Shown here piece after piece: positions 1 through 9,042 of a stretch of 64,000 nucleotides of DNA. The notes under the pieces are model-generated. The model saw nothing but the letters and a program-made list of their open reading frames with translations. It was not told the origin of the DNA and did no database searches. The position numbers were made by a program, and so were the translations under genes. The stretch is from assembly GCF_004346225.1 (NCBI RefSeq), contig NZ_SMAJ01000002.1, positions 1 through 64,000 on the forward strand. Reading direction: 5' to 3'. The number at the start of each line of letters is the position of its first letter. Within the stretch, counting starts at the first letter, position 1. The stretch comes from Paralcaligenes ureilyticus. Its GTDB lineage: Bacteria; Pseudomonadota; Gammaproteobacteria; Burkholderiales; Burkholderiaceae_B.

Positions 1-161
1 CGCGAGTTCGCACGCCGCCCCGAACCAGGTTCTGCGCGCGGGAAGTTCTGGCGCAGCCAGAACCGTGTCCGTCAGAGCCCGAACCAGCTTAAGCGCCCAC
101 GATGCGGGTTTAGAACGAAGGTTTTAGCCATGATGGCGTTACAGGGCACACCGCGCAAGAA
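1..161. other. Window edge with no assignable gene
   Basis: I cannot assign a product here. Plus frame 1 is open from base 1 to 387 but runs antisense into dsbB, so it is probably not a gene. Plus frame 3 is open from the window edge to a TAA near base 90 and its last residues are rich in Pro and Glu; it could be the tail of a gene lying mostly outside the window. No clear terminator is seen behind dsbB. Confidence 0.3.
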
Positions 162-641
162 TCAATCCCGCCGAGCCAGCGCGATCAGGCTTAGCACGCC
201 CAGCACGGCAAACAGGCCCAGGCTCCAGATGGCGTATTCGATGCCCAGAACTTTTATCCTTGCATCCATGCACGACGCAAAAATCCCGAAGAGCCAGGGC
301 ACGTGTGCGTCCAGCCCGGCGCCGACCATGAATTTATCGGCGAAGGTCTGGTCGCATGAAAACATCTTTGCCGCCACGCTATATTGATACCAGGCTGCCA
401 TCATGCCGCCTATGCTGAGTGCAGCGGCGACCAGCGCCGCCAGGCGCCGCAGCGCACCAATACGGTCAAGCAGCAAACCCAGCCAGCAAACCACGGCAAT
501 CACCAGATAAATCAGGCGCTGCAATACGCACCAGGCGCAGGGCCGAATGTTGAACACGTGCTGCGATATCAACGCAATGCCCACGGCCGCGAGGCATAAC
601 AGGGCGATAAGATGAAGAGTTTTGCGGGAAGAGGCGATCAT
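162..641 (-). CDS. dsbB: DsbB disulfide bond formation protein
   Basis: This inner membrane protein would reoxidise periplasmic DsbA and pass the electrons to quinone. The 159-residue product has four hydrophobic segments and two cysteine pairs in the expected places: C35-A-W-C38 after the first membrane segment, and C96 and C124 in the second periplasmic loop. The length fits the short betaproteobacterial DsbB group. An upstream in-frame extension to 758 is Cys/Arg-rich and overlaps the marC end, so the ATG at 641, followed by Ile-Ala-Ser-Ser and then the first membrane helix, is preferred. It is the last gene of a minus-strand run map-glnD-marC-dsbB, 52 bases behind the marC-type gene. Family assignment is confident; the operon is inferred from spacing. 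Confidence 0.9.
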   Translation of the reverse strand: MIASSRKTLHLIALLCLAAVGIALISQHVFNIRPCAWCVLQRLIYLVIAVVCWLGLLLDRIGALRRLAALVAAALSIGGMMAAWYQYSVAAKMFSCDQTFADKFMVGAGLDAHVPWLFGIFASCMDARIKVLGIEYAIWSLGLFAVLGVLSLIALARRD

Positions 642-693
642 TTTGCGGGTGGCGACGAGGTTATAGGGAGGCAAACGCACAATCATACTGCCA

Positions 694-1401
694 CTACGAA
701 TGGCCGGCGATCGTTGCTGCTTCTTGCAGCAAATTGAGCAGCAACGCATGCGCGCCATCCCACACGATTTGCACGCCCAGACACAGCAAAATGAAGGCCG
801 ACAGGCGCATCAGGATCGCCGTGCCATTGGCGCCCAGCTTATGCAGGCACTGGGCCGCAAAACGCAGGCATAAATACACGACTAGCGACGCAACCACGAT
901 GGCCGGGATGGAACCCGCCAGCTTGGTCAGACTTTCGTAAGTGCTTTGGTCGTGCAGCGTCGCGCCCACCGTAATGGCGGTTGAAAGCGAACCGGGCCCG
1001 CAGATCATGGGAAACGTCAGTGGATAGAACGCTTTGGCCCGTATTTGTTCGGGCGTATAGGCATCGGCCATGGTTTGAACATGCTCGGTATCCGGAGCCG
1101 ATGCGCTCACCAGTTGCCAAGCGCTGGCGATCACCAGCAGGCCTCCTCCCACCCGGACAATGGGTAGCGAGATGCCAAAGAAATCCAGCACAATATTGCC
1201 GGCCACCATCGCGACCGTAAGCATCACGAAAATATTGATGGACACCCGCTTGGCCAGTTGCGCGCGAACCGCTGCGCTCGCGCCTTCGGTCAGGCTTAAA
1301 AATAGCGGCGCCACGGCAGGGGGATTGAGGATGGGCAGCAATGTGGCCAGGGCGAAGAGGAAGCTGCGTCCGAAGTTGGCGATAAAATCGTTGAGGGTCA
1401 T
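694..1401 (-). CDS. MarC/YchE-family integral membrane protein
   Basis: The 235-residue product is almost entirely hydrophobic, with about six membrane segments. Near the N-terminus it has the stretch LLPILNPPAVAPLFLSLTEG, typical of the MarC family, where an N-P-x-x-x-x-P-x-F pattern is conserved. The second half has a matching polar stretch, FPMICGPGSLSTAITVGAT, as expected for this duplicated fold. Function in the family is poorly defined: the original link to multiple antibiotic resistance in E. coli was withdrawn, and transport is only presumed. The start at 1401 gives a normal family N-terminus (MTLNDFIANFGRSFLFALA); the longer frame to 1512 would run into glnD. It starts 25 bases after the glnD stop. 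Confidence 0.85.
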   Translation of the reverse strand: MTLNDFIANFGRSFLFALATLLPILNPPAVAPLFLSLTEGASAAVRAQLAKRVSINIFVMLTVAMVAGNIVLDFFGISLPIVRVGGGLLVIASAWQLVSASAPDTEHVQTMADAYTPEQIRAKAFYPLTFPMICGPGSLSTAITVGATLHDQSTYESLTKLAGSIPAIVVASLVVYLCLRFAAQCLHKLGANGTAILMRLSAFILLCLGVQIVWDGAHALLLNLLQEAATIAGHS

Positions 1402-1426
1402 AGGGCGCGCCTGGTGGGTTGTGGGA

Positions 1427-4003
1427 TTATGCGCTGAACTCGTCGAGTTTGGCCAGCAGGCTGCGTTCGAATTGCAATTGCAGGCGAGGATGCCCCAATA
1501 CAGTGCCTTCAATGATGAAAATATCTTCCACCCGATCGCCCAGGGTCATGATTTTGGCCATTTTCAGGCTGATCGAATGCTCGGCAAACGCCTGGGCCAG
1601 GCTGTATAGCAGGCCCGAGCGGTCGGCCGCGGTCACCGATAGACGCCACGAGGCGCCGCTTTCATCAGGTTGAAGCTCGATGTTGGGCACAATGGGAAAT
1701 ATCCGGGAGCGGCGCGAACCGGGCCGGCGCACCGGGTCAGAGGTTAGTGCTCGCAGATCGGTCTGGCCCAGCCGGCCGGCGAGTTCGTGTTCGATCAGGC
1801 TGGCTTGCGAGCGGTAGTCGGTTTCGTGGCGCGGCGGCAAAACAATGAAACTGTCCAGCGCCCACCCGTGGCGCGTCGTATGGATGCGGGCTTCCTGCAC
1901 GCTGAGCGCCCGGCGGTCGAAATAGCCGCAGATGGTGATGAACAAATCCTGGGTGTCGTGAGTGTAGACCATGACTTGCAGGCCTTCTGCGGCGCCGATG
2001 ACGCGGACCTTGACGACAGGCTCGGTGGTGTACACCCGGTAGTACAGATGGCGGGTATGCCAGGCGATTTCGGACGCTTCATGGCGCAGGAAGTAGGCTA
2101 CGTCCAGTTCTTGCCAGAAGGCTTCGCGGCTTTCGTCGCGCAGGCCCATCAGGCGGATTTCAGCGGCCGCGCTCTCCTTGCGTTGCGCCAGTATGGTGCG
2201 GGTATCGGGTTGTGCGCCGCCCAGAGCCAGCAGTGTGAGCCGATAAAGGTCTTCGAGGAGTTTTCCCTTCCAGGAGTTCCACACCTTGGGGCTGGTGCCA
2301 CGTATGTCGGCCACCGTCAGCAGATAGAGTGTCGTCAGGCGCCTTTCATTTTGTACTCGCTGCGCAAATTCGTGCACGACGCGCGGATCGCTCAGGTCGC
2401 GTTTTTGTGCGAAGTTGGACATCGTCAGATGCTCGCGCACCAGAAACTCGACCAGTTCGGTGTCGGCGTGATCCAGACCGTGATCAAGGCAGAAGCGGCG
2501 CGCGTCATGGGCTCCCAGCTCCGAATGATTGCCCCCGCGCCCTTTGGCGATATCGTGGAACAGGGCGGCAATATACAAGAGCCAATGCCGTTCGACATTG
2601 GCCATCAATTGGCTGGCGAGCGAGTATTCCTGCGCGTGCTCGGGCATGGTGAAGCGGCGCAGGTTGCGTATGACCCTCAGGATGTGTTGGTCGACCGTAT
2701 AGGCATGAAACAGGTCATGCTGCATCTGCCCGACTATTTTTCTGAATACGGGCAGATAACGAGGCAGGATATTGAGCATGGTCATGCGCCGCAGCGCATG
2801 CACGATGCCGCGAGGCTGTTGCAGTATTTGCAGGAATAGCCGCCTGTTGACCGGATTGCAGCGAAACTGCAGATCGATGCGGCGGCGCGCATGCCACATG
2901 GCCCGCATGGTCTGGGCCGACATGCCCGATAACTCGGCGTGTTCCTGCATGACCAGGAAAGCGCGCAACAATAGGGTTGGGTTGCGCGCAAAGCAGTCTT
3001 CGTGCCGGATTTCGAGGCGGTTTTGCACCATGCAGAAATCGTCGTCGATGATTTGCACGGGAGCGTCGGGCTGAGGAAACAGCCGCTCCTCGAAGGCCTG
3101 CATCAATATGGTGTTGAGCTGATTGACGACCCTGGCCGCCCAGTAGTAGCGCTGCATCAGGATTTCACTGGGCCGCCGGTTCTTGGCCGCGGTAAATCCG
3201 TAGATCGCCGCCAATGAGGGTTGCAGGTCGAAAAGCACCCGATCTTCGCGCCGTCCGGTGAGCAGGTGCAATTCGATGCGCAGGCGTTTGAAAGCCAGGT
3301 CGGCACGGCGCAAAGACCGATACTCGGATGGCGTCAGCAATTGGGCCCGCTCTATTTCGCGCCAGGTGCGCCCCAGGCCGGCTGCCTGCGCCACCCAAAG
3401 GATGACTTGCAGATCCCGCAGGCCGCCGGGCGCCTCCTTACAGTTGGGCTCGAGCGCATAAGGCGTGTCCTGGTGCCGGGCATGACGCTGCTGCATTTCG
3501 GCGCGCTTGGCCTGGAAAAAAGTTTGTGCGTCGAGTTGCTCACGCATCGCGTGCATGAGCGTTTGCAGCAAGTCTTTGCTGCCGGCCAGCCAGCGCGCTT
3601 CCATCAACGAGGTTTCAACGGTAATGTCGTTGGCGGCTTCGCGCCGGCAATCGTCGACGGTGCGCACGCTGTGGCCCAGATCGAAGCCCAGATCCCACAA
3701 CGCGGCCACCAGTGTTTCCAGCAATTGCGTGTCGGACTCTGAGGGGGGCGATTGCAGCAGGATCAGGACATCGATGTCCGAATGCGGATACAGTTCGCCG
3801 CGTCCGTACCCGCCGACGGCGGCCAGGGTGGCGTTGCGGGGCAGCGGACACAGCTTGATCAGTTCGCGCAGGGCCTGGTCGGTGGCGCGGCGCAGCGCGG
3901 TGAGCAGCGCTTGCGGGTGCAACTGTTCGCGAAACTGCCCGATGGCTGCGTTTCGCCGCTCGTTGAGGCGTTCACGCAAAGCGGAGGCGAGGCTCGCGTC
4001 CAT
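1427..4003 (-). CDS. glnD: Bifunctional PII uridylyltransferase/uridylyl-removing enzyme GlnD
   Basis: GlnD senses glutamine and adds or removes UMP on PII signalling proteins, which sets glutamine synthetase activity and nitrogen-regulated transcription. All four domains are visible in 858 residues: a nucleotidyltransferase domain with G-G-Y-G-R-G-E-L and the S-D-x-D metal motif near residues 64-78; a helical linker; an HD hydrolase domain with ALFHDIAKGRGGNHSELG near 480 for the uridylyl-removing activity; and two C-terminal ACT domains near 680 and 790 that bind glutamine. Length matches the family. It starts 9 bases after the map stop, so the two are almost certainly co-transcribed, an arrangement common in Burkholderiales. 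I see nothing unusual in the catalytic residues. Confidence 0.97.
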   Translation of the reverse strand: MDASLASALRERLNERRNAAIGQFREQLHPQALLTALRRATDQALRELIKLCPLPRNATLAAVGGYGRGELYPHSDIDVLILLQSPPSESDTQLLETLVAALWDLGFDLGHSVRTVDDCRREAANDITVETSLMEARWLAGSKDLLQTLMHAMREQLDAQTFFQAKRAEMQQRHARHQDTPYALEPNCKEAPGGLRDLQVILWVAQAAGLGRTWREIERAQLLTPSEYRSLRRADLAFKRLRIELHLLTGRREDRVLFDLQPSLAAIYGFTAAKNRRPSEILMQRYYWAARVVNQLNTILMQAFEERLFPQPDAPVQIIDDDFCMVQNRLEIRHEDCFARNPTLLLRAFLVMQEHAELSGMSAQTMRAMWHARRRIDLQFRCNPVNRRLFLQILQQPRGIVHALRRMTMLNILPRYLPVFRKIVGQMQHDLFHAYTVDQHILRVIRNLRRFTMPEHAQEYSLASQLMANVERHWLLYIAALFHDIAKGRGGNHSELGAHDARRFCLDHGLDHADTELVEFLVREHLTMSNFAQKRDLSDPRVVHEFAQRVQNERRLTTLYLLTVADIRGTSPKVWNSWKGKLLEDLYRLTLLALGGAQPDTRTILAQRKESAAAEIRLMGLRDESREAFWQELDVAYFLRHEASEIAWHTRHLYYRVYTTEPVVKVRVIGAAEGLQVMVYTHDTQDLFITICGYFDRRALSVQEARIHTTRHGWALDSFIVLPPRHETDYRSQASLIEHELAGRLGQTDLRALTSDPVRRPGSRRSRIFPIVPNIELQPDESGASWRLSVTAADRSGLLYSLAQAFAEHSISLKMAKIMTLGDRVEDIFIIEGTVLGHPRLQLQFERSLLAKLDEFSA

Positions 4004-4012
4004 GTTTTGGCG

Positions 4013-4822
4013 CTATTGAGGCGCGCCTATGAAGGGCGGAGGCGGGGGCATCCCTTCGGAGACGGTAAGCACTTCGTATCCGTCGTCGGTCACCAGGATG
4101 CTGTGCTCCCATTGCGCCGAAAGGCTATGGTCGCGGGTCACCACGGTCCAGCCGTCGGCTAACTGGCGTATATCCTTGCGGCCGGCATTGATCATGGGTT
4201 CGATGGTGAAAATCAGCCCGGGCACCAGCTTCACTCCCGTACCGGGCCGTCCGTAATGCAGAACCTGGGGATCTTGGTGAAATTTACGACCCACTCCGTG
4301 GCCGCAATATTCCCGCACCACCGAAAAGCCCTGGCCCTCGGCATGCTTTTGTATGACATGCCCGACATCGCCCAGCGTGGCCCCCGGCTTGACTTGCTGT
4401 ATGCCCAGCCACATGCATTCATAGGTAACCTCCGCCAGCCGTTTGGCCAAAATGGAGGGTTCGCCGATGTAATACATGCGGCTGGTATCGCCGAACCAGC
4501 CGTCTTTGATGATCGTGACATCGATATTCATGATGTCGCCGTTTTTCAAGACCTTGTCGCCCGGGATGCCGTGGCAAATAACGTGGTTGACCGAGGTGCA
4601 GATGGAGGCGGGATAAGGGGTGTAACCGGGTGGGGCATAGCCTACCGTGGCCGATATGACCTTGAGCTCATTATTGATGTAATCCAGACAAAGGCGGTCA
4701 AGTTCGCCTGTGCTGATGCCGGCGCGGACGTGGGGCGTGATGAAATCCAGAACTTTGGCTGCGTCTTTGCAGGCGGCGCGCATTTTGTCCAGATCGGCGG
4801 GGTCGGTAACAATACTACTCAT
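4013..4822 (-). CDS. map: Methionine aminopeptidase type I
   Basis: The enzyme removes the initiator methionine from nascent proteins. The 269-residue product has the five metal ligands of the family: the two Asp in NIDVTIIKDGWFGDTSRM, the His in GHGVGRKFHQDP, the Glu in FTIEPM and the Glu in QWEHSI. The ATG at 4822 (MSSIVTDPADLDKMR) matches typical N-termini. An extension to 4927 would read through the rpsB leader region and is hydrophobic without resembling the family. No good Shine-Dalgarno is visible before the ATG. The gene is divergent from rpsB across a 308-base gap that carries direct repeats. A short Pro-rich tail (MPPPPPFIGAPQ) ends the protein. Confidence 0.97.
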   Translation of the reverse strand: MSSIVTDPADLDKMRAACKDAAKVLDFITPHVRAGISTGELDRLCLDYINNELKVISATVGYAPPGYTPYPASICTSVNHVICHGIPGDKVLKNGDIMNIDVTIIKDGWFGDTSRMYYIGEPSILAKRLAEVTYECMWLGIQQVKPGATLGDVGHVIQKHAEGQGFSVVREYCGHGVGRKFHQDPQVLHYGRPGTGVKLVPGLIFTIEPMINAGRKDIRQLADGWTVVTRDHSLSAQWEHSILVTDDGYEVLTVSEGMPPPPPFIGAPQ

Positions 4823-5130
4823 AGTGGCTTGAATGAAGTGGGCTAAAGATAGTAGAATTATAGACTTTCCTAAAAAACAGGAAAGCGCTGCGAAAGCAGG
4901 AAAGCAGTATGAAACTGCAGGAAACAACAGTAAAAGCAGGAAAACATGCGTATTGTGGTAACTGAAGTGGCAACTGAATTGTGGTAACAGTATTGTTGTG
5001 GCAACTGTACTGCGACAACTGAAGCTGCATGACGTGCAATACGTAAATCGCGTGCTTGGCCTATCACATAGGGTGTCTGGTGGTTTTCCGGATACTGGCC
5101 CTGCACAAGACCTAACCCTTGGAGAAATCT
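4823..5130. promoter_or_regulatory. map-rpsB divergent control region with two direct-repeat families
   Basis: This 308-base gap holds four copies of CAGGAAA (4878, 4897, 4918, 4937; 19-21 bases apart) and then five copies of a GTGGYAACTG-like motif (near 4955, 4967, 4981, 4998, 5012). It would form the leader of rpsB mRNA and also contain the map promoter on the other strand. Short reading frames at 4909-4965 (MKLQETTVKAGKHAYCGN) and 4946-4987 (MRIVVTEVATELW) each begin just after an AGGA-like sequence, but whether they are translated is unknown. In other bacteria the rpsB leader is bound by S2 for autoregulation; I do not recognise that motif here. Confidence 0.55.
4829..4858 (+). promoter_or_regulatory. 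Candidate sigma-70 promoter for rpsB
   Basis: TTGAAT at 4829-4834 and TAGAAT at 4853-4858 are separated by 18 bases, a good match to a sigma-70 promoter. A start near 4866 would give rpsB a leader of about 265 bases containing the direct repeats. This is inference from sequence only. Confidence 0.45.
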
Positions 5131-5880
5131 ATGTCTTTGATGCGTGAAATGTTGGAAGCGGGCGTGCACTTCGGTCACCAGACCCGTTACTGGAACCCCA
5201 AGATGGCCCCTTATATTTTTGGCCATCGCAACAAGATTCATATCATTAACCTTGAGCAAACAGTCGTCAAATTCCAGGAAGCGACCAAATTTGCACGTCA
5301 GATTGCCGCACGTGGCGGCAGCATTCTGTTTGTGGGCACCAAGCGCGCGGCGCGTGAGCTGATTGCCGCCGAGGCCGCCCGTTGCCGCATGCCTTTTGTC
5401 GACAGCCGCTGGCTGGGCGGCATGATGACGAACTTTAAAACGGTTAAAAGCTCGGTCAAGCGCCTGAAAGAGATGGAAGTGGCGCTGGCTGACGGGGCCA
5501 CCGAGCGCATGAGCAAAAAAGAAGGGCTCATGTTCGACCGCGAACTGACCAAGCTGAACAAGGCCATTGGCGGCATCAAGGATATGAACACCTTGCCCGA
5601 TGCACTGTTCATTATCGATGTCGGCTATCACAAGATTGCCGTGGCCGAGGCCCGCACTCTGGGCATTCCCGTTGTGGCCGTGGTCGATACAAACCATTCG
5701 CCCGATGGCATTGATTACATCATTCCCGGGAACGATGATTCGACCAAGGCAATTGCCTTGTATGCCCGCGGTATTGCCGACGCTGTGCTTGAAGGTCGCG
5801 AGCAGCACCTCAATGGCGTGGTCGAGGAAATTGCCGAGGGCGGCGAAGAGTTCGTCGAGTTGAACGAAGAGCACGAGTAA
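5131..5880 (+). CDS. rpsB: 30S ribosomal protein S2
   Basis: S2 is a component of the small ribosomal subunit, assembled late and needed for S1 binding. The 249-residue product has classic S2 sequence, starting [19 protein letters not shown] and including [23 protein letters not shown] and the RDIKKLNK-like segment near residue 130. The ATG at 5131 follows GGAG at 5121-5124 with 6 bases between; a TTG 12 bases upstream is not needed. It leads the plus-strand rpsB-tsf-pyrH-frr cluster. The last 20 residues are Glu-rich, which is common in betaproteobacterial S2. Confidence 0.98.
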   Translation: MSLMREMLEAGVHFGHQTRYWNPKMAPYIFGHRNKIHIINLEQTVVKFQEATKFARQIAARGGSILFVGTKRAARELIAAEAARCRMPFVDSRWLGGMMTNFKTVKSSVKRLKEMEVALADGATERMSKKEGLMFDRELTKLNKAIGGIKDMNTLPDALFIIDVGYHKIAVAEARTLGIPVVAVVDTNHSPDGIDYIIPGNDDSTKAIALYARGIADAVLEGREQHLNGVVEEIAEGGEEFVELNEEHE

Positions 5881-5889
5881 ATACATGGT

Positions 5890-5977
5890 CCCGGGCGCGA
5901 TGCCCGGGCGCCGCATTGCCGGTGATGGCTACCGCGCAGTGCTTCGGCCTGTATTTCTGCCCCGGTCATGCCGGGGC
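5890..5977 (+). terminator. Two strong hairpins between rpsB and tsf
   Basis: The first hairpin has stem CCCGGGC (5890-5896), loop GCGAT and stem GCCCGGG (5902-5908), with no T-run behind it. The second has stem GCCCCGG (5959-5965), loop TCATG and stem CCGGGGC (5971-5977), followed by GAGTTTTAG. They could act as a partial terminator or an mRNA processing/stability signal that sets the ratio of S2 to EF-Ts. The tsf start follows only 26 bases after the second. Confidence 0.5.
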
Positions 5978-6003
5978 GAGTTTTAGTGAATTGGAGAAAA
6001 GAA

Positions 6004-6882
6004 GTGGCTCAAATTACCGCATCGATGGTCAAGGAACTGCGCGAAAAAACCGACGCGCCCATGATGGAATGCAAAAAGGCGCTCACTGAGGCCGACGGTG
6101 ATCTGGCGCGAGCCGAAGAATTGCTTCGTGTCAAGCTTGGCAACCGCGCCAGCAAGGCGGCGGGCCGCGTGACGGCCGAAGGCCTGATCGGCCTGTATAT
6201 TTCGCCTGACGCCAAGCAGGGTACGGTCGTCGAAGTCAATTGTGAAACCGATTTTGTGGCGAAAAACGACGACTTCGTGCGCTTTGTGAGCGAAGTGGCT
6301 GAACTGACCACTCGGCATAATCCTGCCGATGTGGCCGCGCTGGCTGCGTTGCCCATGGGAGAAGGCACGGTTGAATCCACGCGTGCCGCCCTGGTAGGCA
6401 AGATCGGCGAAAATGTCGCCGTACGCCGCTTCCAACGCCTGGCTACCGAGCATCGGTTGGCGAGCTACGTCCATAGCGGAAAAATCGGGGTGCTGGTCGA
6501 TTTTGCCGGAGACGAAGGTATAGGCAAAGACCTGGCCATGCATATTGCAGCGACCAAGCCTCGTGCGCTCGATGCCGCTGGCGTGGCGCCCGCCGATATC
6601 GCCACCGAGCGCTCGGTGGCGGAGCAAAAGGCCGCCGAGTCGGGCAAGCCTGCCGATATCGTCACCAAGATGGTTGAAGGCTCCGTACAGAAATTTCTCA
6701 AGGAAGTTACACTGCTGTCGCAGCCGTTTGTCAAGAATGACAAGCAAACGGTGGCGCAAATGCTTAAAGAGCAAGGCGCTTCGATCAGCCGTTTCACCCT
6801 GTATGTGGTGGGCGAGGGGATCGAGAAGAAAGTCGACAATTTTGCGGCCGAAGTGGCTGCAGCGGCGGCTGGCCTGGCCTGA
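6004..6882 (+). CDS. tsf: Elongation factor Ts
   Basis: EF-Ts recycles EF-Tu by exchanging GDP for GTP. The 292-residue product starts (V/M)[18 protein letters not shown] and carries the signature [12 protein letters not shown] in the N-terminal UBA-like domain, then the [16 protein letters not shown] segment of the core. The start is a GTG at 6004: it gives the canonical N-terminus and has GGAG at 5993-5996. The in-frame ATG at 5968 would add residues read through the second intergenic hairpin. Co-transcription with rpsB is likely. Confidence 0.97.
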   Translation: MAQITASMVKELREKTDAPMMECKKALTEADGDLARAEELLRVKLGNRASKAAGRVTAEGLIGLYISPDAKQGTVVEVNCETDFVAKNDDFVRFVSEVAELTTRHNPADVAALAALPMGEGTVESTRAALVGKIGENVAVRRFQRLATEHRLASYVHSGKIGVLVDFAGDEGIGKDLAMHIAATKPRALDAAGVAPADIATERSVAEQKAAESGKPADIVTKMVEGSVQKFLKEVTLLSQPFVKNDKQTVAQMLKEQGASISRFTLYVVGEGIEKKVDNFAAEVAAAAAGLA

Positions 6883-6966
6883 TACGCCGTAAACCGTGCC
6901 GGCGGGCGTTGATTCCCCGGCCGGTGGCGGCGACCACTTTCTTGGCTTGTTTATTCGGGACTATCT

Positions 6967-7683
6967 ATGACCACCAGAGCGTATAAGCGTGTTCTTCTCA
7001 AACTTTCCGGCGAAGCGCTGATGGGAGAAGATGCTTTTGGAATCAACCGCTCGACTATTTTGCGTATGACCGAAGAGATTGCCGAGGTCGCCACCCTGGG
7101 GGTCGAGCTGGCCATCGTCATCGGCGGCGGGAATATATTTCGTGGTGTCGCCCCCGGCGCGCAAGGCATGGATCGGGCCACGGCCGACTATATGGGCATG
7201 ATGGCCACGGTGATGAATGCGCTGGCCCTGCAAGATGCGCTCAAACATCGCGGCCTCGATACCCGCGTGCAATCGGCGTTGAATATCGACCAGGTCGTAG
7301 AGCCGTACATCCGCCCCAAGGCCTTGCGTTATCTGGAAGAAGGCAAGGTGGTCGTGTTCGCCGCCGGCACCGGCAATCCTTTTTTTACCACCGACACCGC
7401 GGCAGCTTTGCGTGGCGCTGAAATCGGCGCTGAAATTGTCTTGAAGGCGACCAAGGTCGATGGCATCTACAGCGCCGATCCCAATAAAGATCCCAGCGCC
7501 ACCCGTTATGCCCGAATCAGCTTTGATGAAGCGATCGTGCGCCGCCTCGAAGTCATGGACGCCACGGCATTTGCCTTGTGTCGCGACCAGAAATTACCCA
7601 TCAAGGTATTCTCAATCAACAAGCCCGGCGCACTCAAGCGTGTGGTAAGCGGCGAAGATGAGGGCACCTTGGTTCACGTTTGA
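6967..7683 (+). CDS. pyrH: UMP kinase
   Basis: PyrH phosphorylates UMP to UDP in pyrimidine biosynthesis and belongs to the amino acid kinase fold, unlike the eukaryotic enzyme. The 238-residue product has KLSGEALMG at the N-terminus, the glycine-rich [10 protein letters not shown], the acidic switch and [19 protein letters not shown], all typical of bacterial UMP kinase. The ATG at 6967 is 84 bases after tsf; a GC-rich inverted sequence lies in that gap. The next gene, frr, starts only 13 bases after the pyrH stop. Confidence 0.97.
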   Translation: MTTRAYKRVLLKLSGEALMGEDAFGINRSTILRMTEEIAEVATLGVELAIVIGGGNIFRGVAPGAQGMDRATADYMGMMATVMNALALQDALKHRGLDTRVQSALNIDQVVEPYIRPKALRYLEEGKVVVFAAGTGNPFFTTDTAAALRGAEIGAEIVLKATKVDGIYSADPNKDPSATRYARISFDEAIVRRLEVMDATAFALCRDQKLPIKVFSINKPGALKRVVSGEDEGTLVHV

Positions 7684-7696
7684 TAAAGGAATGGCA

Positions 7697-8257
7697 ATGA
7701 GCGTTGCAGAGGTCAAGAAATCGGCCGAAAGCCGTATGACTAAGTCGCTTGAGACACTGAAACTGAATCTGTCGAAAATTCGCACAGGTCGGGCACATGC
7801 CGGCATACTGGATCACGTCATGGTCGATTACTATGGATCGCCCGTGCCCATCAGCCAGGTGGCCAATATTAATCTGATCGACGCGCGCACCATCAACGTG
7901 CAGCCCTGGGAAAAGAAAATGTCCGCCCTGGTCGAGAAGGCCATACGCGATTCGGATCTGGGTTTGAATCCGCAGTCCATGGGAGACAATATCCGTGTCC
8001 CCATGCCGGCTCTTACCGAAGAGCGCCGTCGCGAGCTGACCAAGGTTGCCCGCAGCGAGGGCGAAGACACCAAGATTGCCGTGCGTAATTTGCGCCGTGA
8101 CGCGAACGAAGCATTAAAAAAACTGGTCAAAGACAAAGAGGCTTCGGAAGATGATGAGCGGCGCGCCCAAGACGACGTGCAAAAGCTGACCGACCGCAAT
8201 GTGGCTGAAATCGATCGGCTGGTTGCGCAGAAAGAAGCCGACATCATGACGGTTTGA
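7697..8257 (+). CDS. frr: Ribosome recycling factor
   Basis: With EF-G, this protein splits post-termination ribosomes. The 186-residue product matches the family length of about 185 and has the signatures [23 protein letters not shown] and [15 protein letters not shown]. Two in-frame ATGs lie at 7691 and 7697. The second is preferred because AAGGA at 7686-7690 is 6 bases before it but directly abuts the first. The gene is 13 bases behind pyrH, so it is surely in the same transcript. Confidence 0.97.
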   Translation: MSVAEVKKSAESRMTKSLETLKLNLSKIRTGRAHAGILDHVMVDYYGSPVPISQVANINLIDARTINVQPWEKKMSALVEKAIRDSDLGLNPQSMGDNIRVPMPALTEERRRELTKVARSEGEDTKIAVRNLRRDANEALKKLVKDKEASEDDERRAQDDVQKLTDRNVAEIDRLVAQKEADIMTV

Positions 8258-8280
8258 ACGTCAGTTCCATACCAGAAAGC

Positions 8281-9039
8281 ATGATAACCAGCTCAACCCT
8301 CGTCGTACCCGATCGCGCCGATTCCCCTCGGCACTTGGCCATAATTATCGATGGCAACGGCCGCTGGGCGACCAAGCGGTTTCTGCCCCGTAATGCCGGG
8401 CACGCCCGCGGCGTGCAATCGGTGCGTCAAGTGGTAGAGGCTTGCGGCAGACGTGGGGTGGAGTACCTGACCTTGTTCGCGTTCAGTACCGAGAACTGGC
8501 GCCGGCCCAAAGAAGAAGTGTCTTTGTTGATGCGTCTTTTCATACAGACGCTGGAAAAGGAAGTGGGCAAACTTGACGAGCAGGGCGTGCGCCTGCGCGT
8601 CATCGGCGATGTGTCCGCCTTTGAGCCCAAACTGCAAAATCTGATTCAGGCGGCCGAACAGCGTACCGCGCATAATTCAGCCTTGAACCTGACCATTGCC
8701 GCCAATTATGGCGGCCGCTGGGATATTCTGCAGGCGATGCAGGCGATGCTGCGGGCGCACCCGCATCTGGCAAGCCAGCCGCAGGCCATCGCCGAAGAAA
8801 CGCTTGGCGAGTACCTGTCGATGTCATGGGCGCCCGAACCCGATCTATTCATACGCACGGGCGGCGAGCAGCGCATTTCAAATTTCCTCATCTGGCAGCT
8901 TGCTTATACCGAACTGTATTTTTCAGATAATTATTGGCCCGACTTCGGTGCGAAAGAGCTTGATCAGGCGTTTGACTGGTATCGGATGCGCGAGCGCCGG
9001 TTTGGCCGCACCAGCGCCCAGTTGGCCGAAAGCAAGTAG
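8281..9039 (+). CDS. uppS: Undecaprenyl (isoprenyl) diphosphate synthase
   Basis: This cis-prenyltransferase makes the C55 lipid carrier for peptidoglycan and O-antigen from farnesyl diphosphate and isopentenyl diphosphate. The product of 252 residues has the catalytic [13 protein letters not shown] motif near residue 20, [11 protein letters not shown], and the C-terminal [15 protein letters not shown], which binds the pyrophosphate. The ATG at 8281 is chosen over a TTG at 8254 that overlaps the frr stop. No strong Shine-Dalgarno is visible before 8281, so translational coupling to frr is possible. cdsA follows after 3 bases. Confidence 0.96.
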   Translation: MITSSTLVVPDRADSPRHLAIIIDGNGRWATKRFLPRNAGHARGVQSVRQVVEACGRRGVEYLTLFAFSTENWRRPKEEVSLLMRLFIQTLEKEVGKLDEQGVRLRVIGDVSAFEPKLQNLIQAAEQRTAHNSALNLTIAANYGGRWDILQAMQAMLRAHPHLASQPQAIAEETLGEYLSMSWAPEPDLFIRTGGEQRISNFLIWQLAYTELYFSDNYWPDFGAKELDQAFDWYRMRERRFGRTSAQLAESK

Positions 9040-9042
9040 GGA

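Noticed and set aside
1..387. Plus-strand frame open from the window edge through dsbB
   Set aside because: It is antisense to dsbB, which has both conserved cysteine pairs, and its basic product resembles nothing known.
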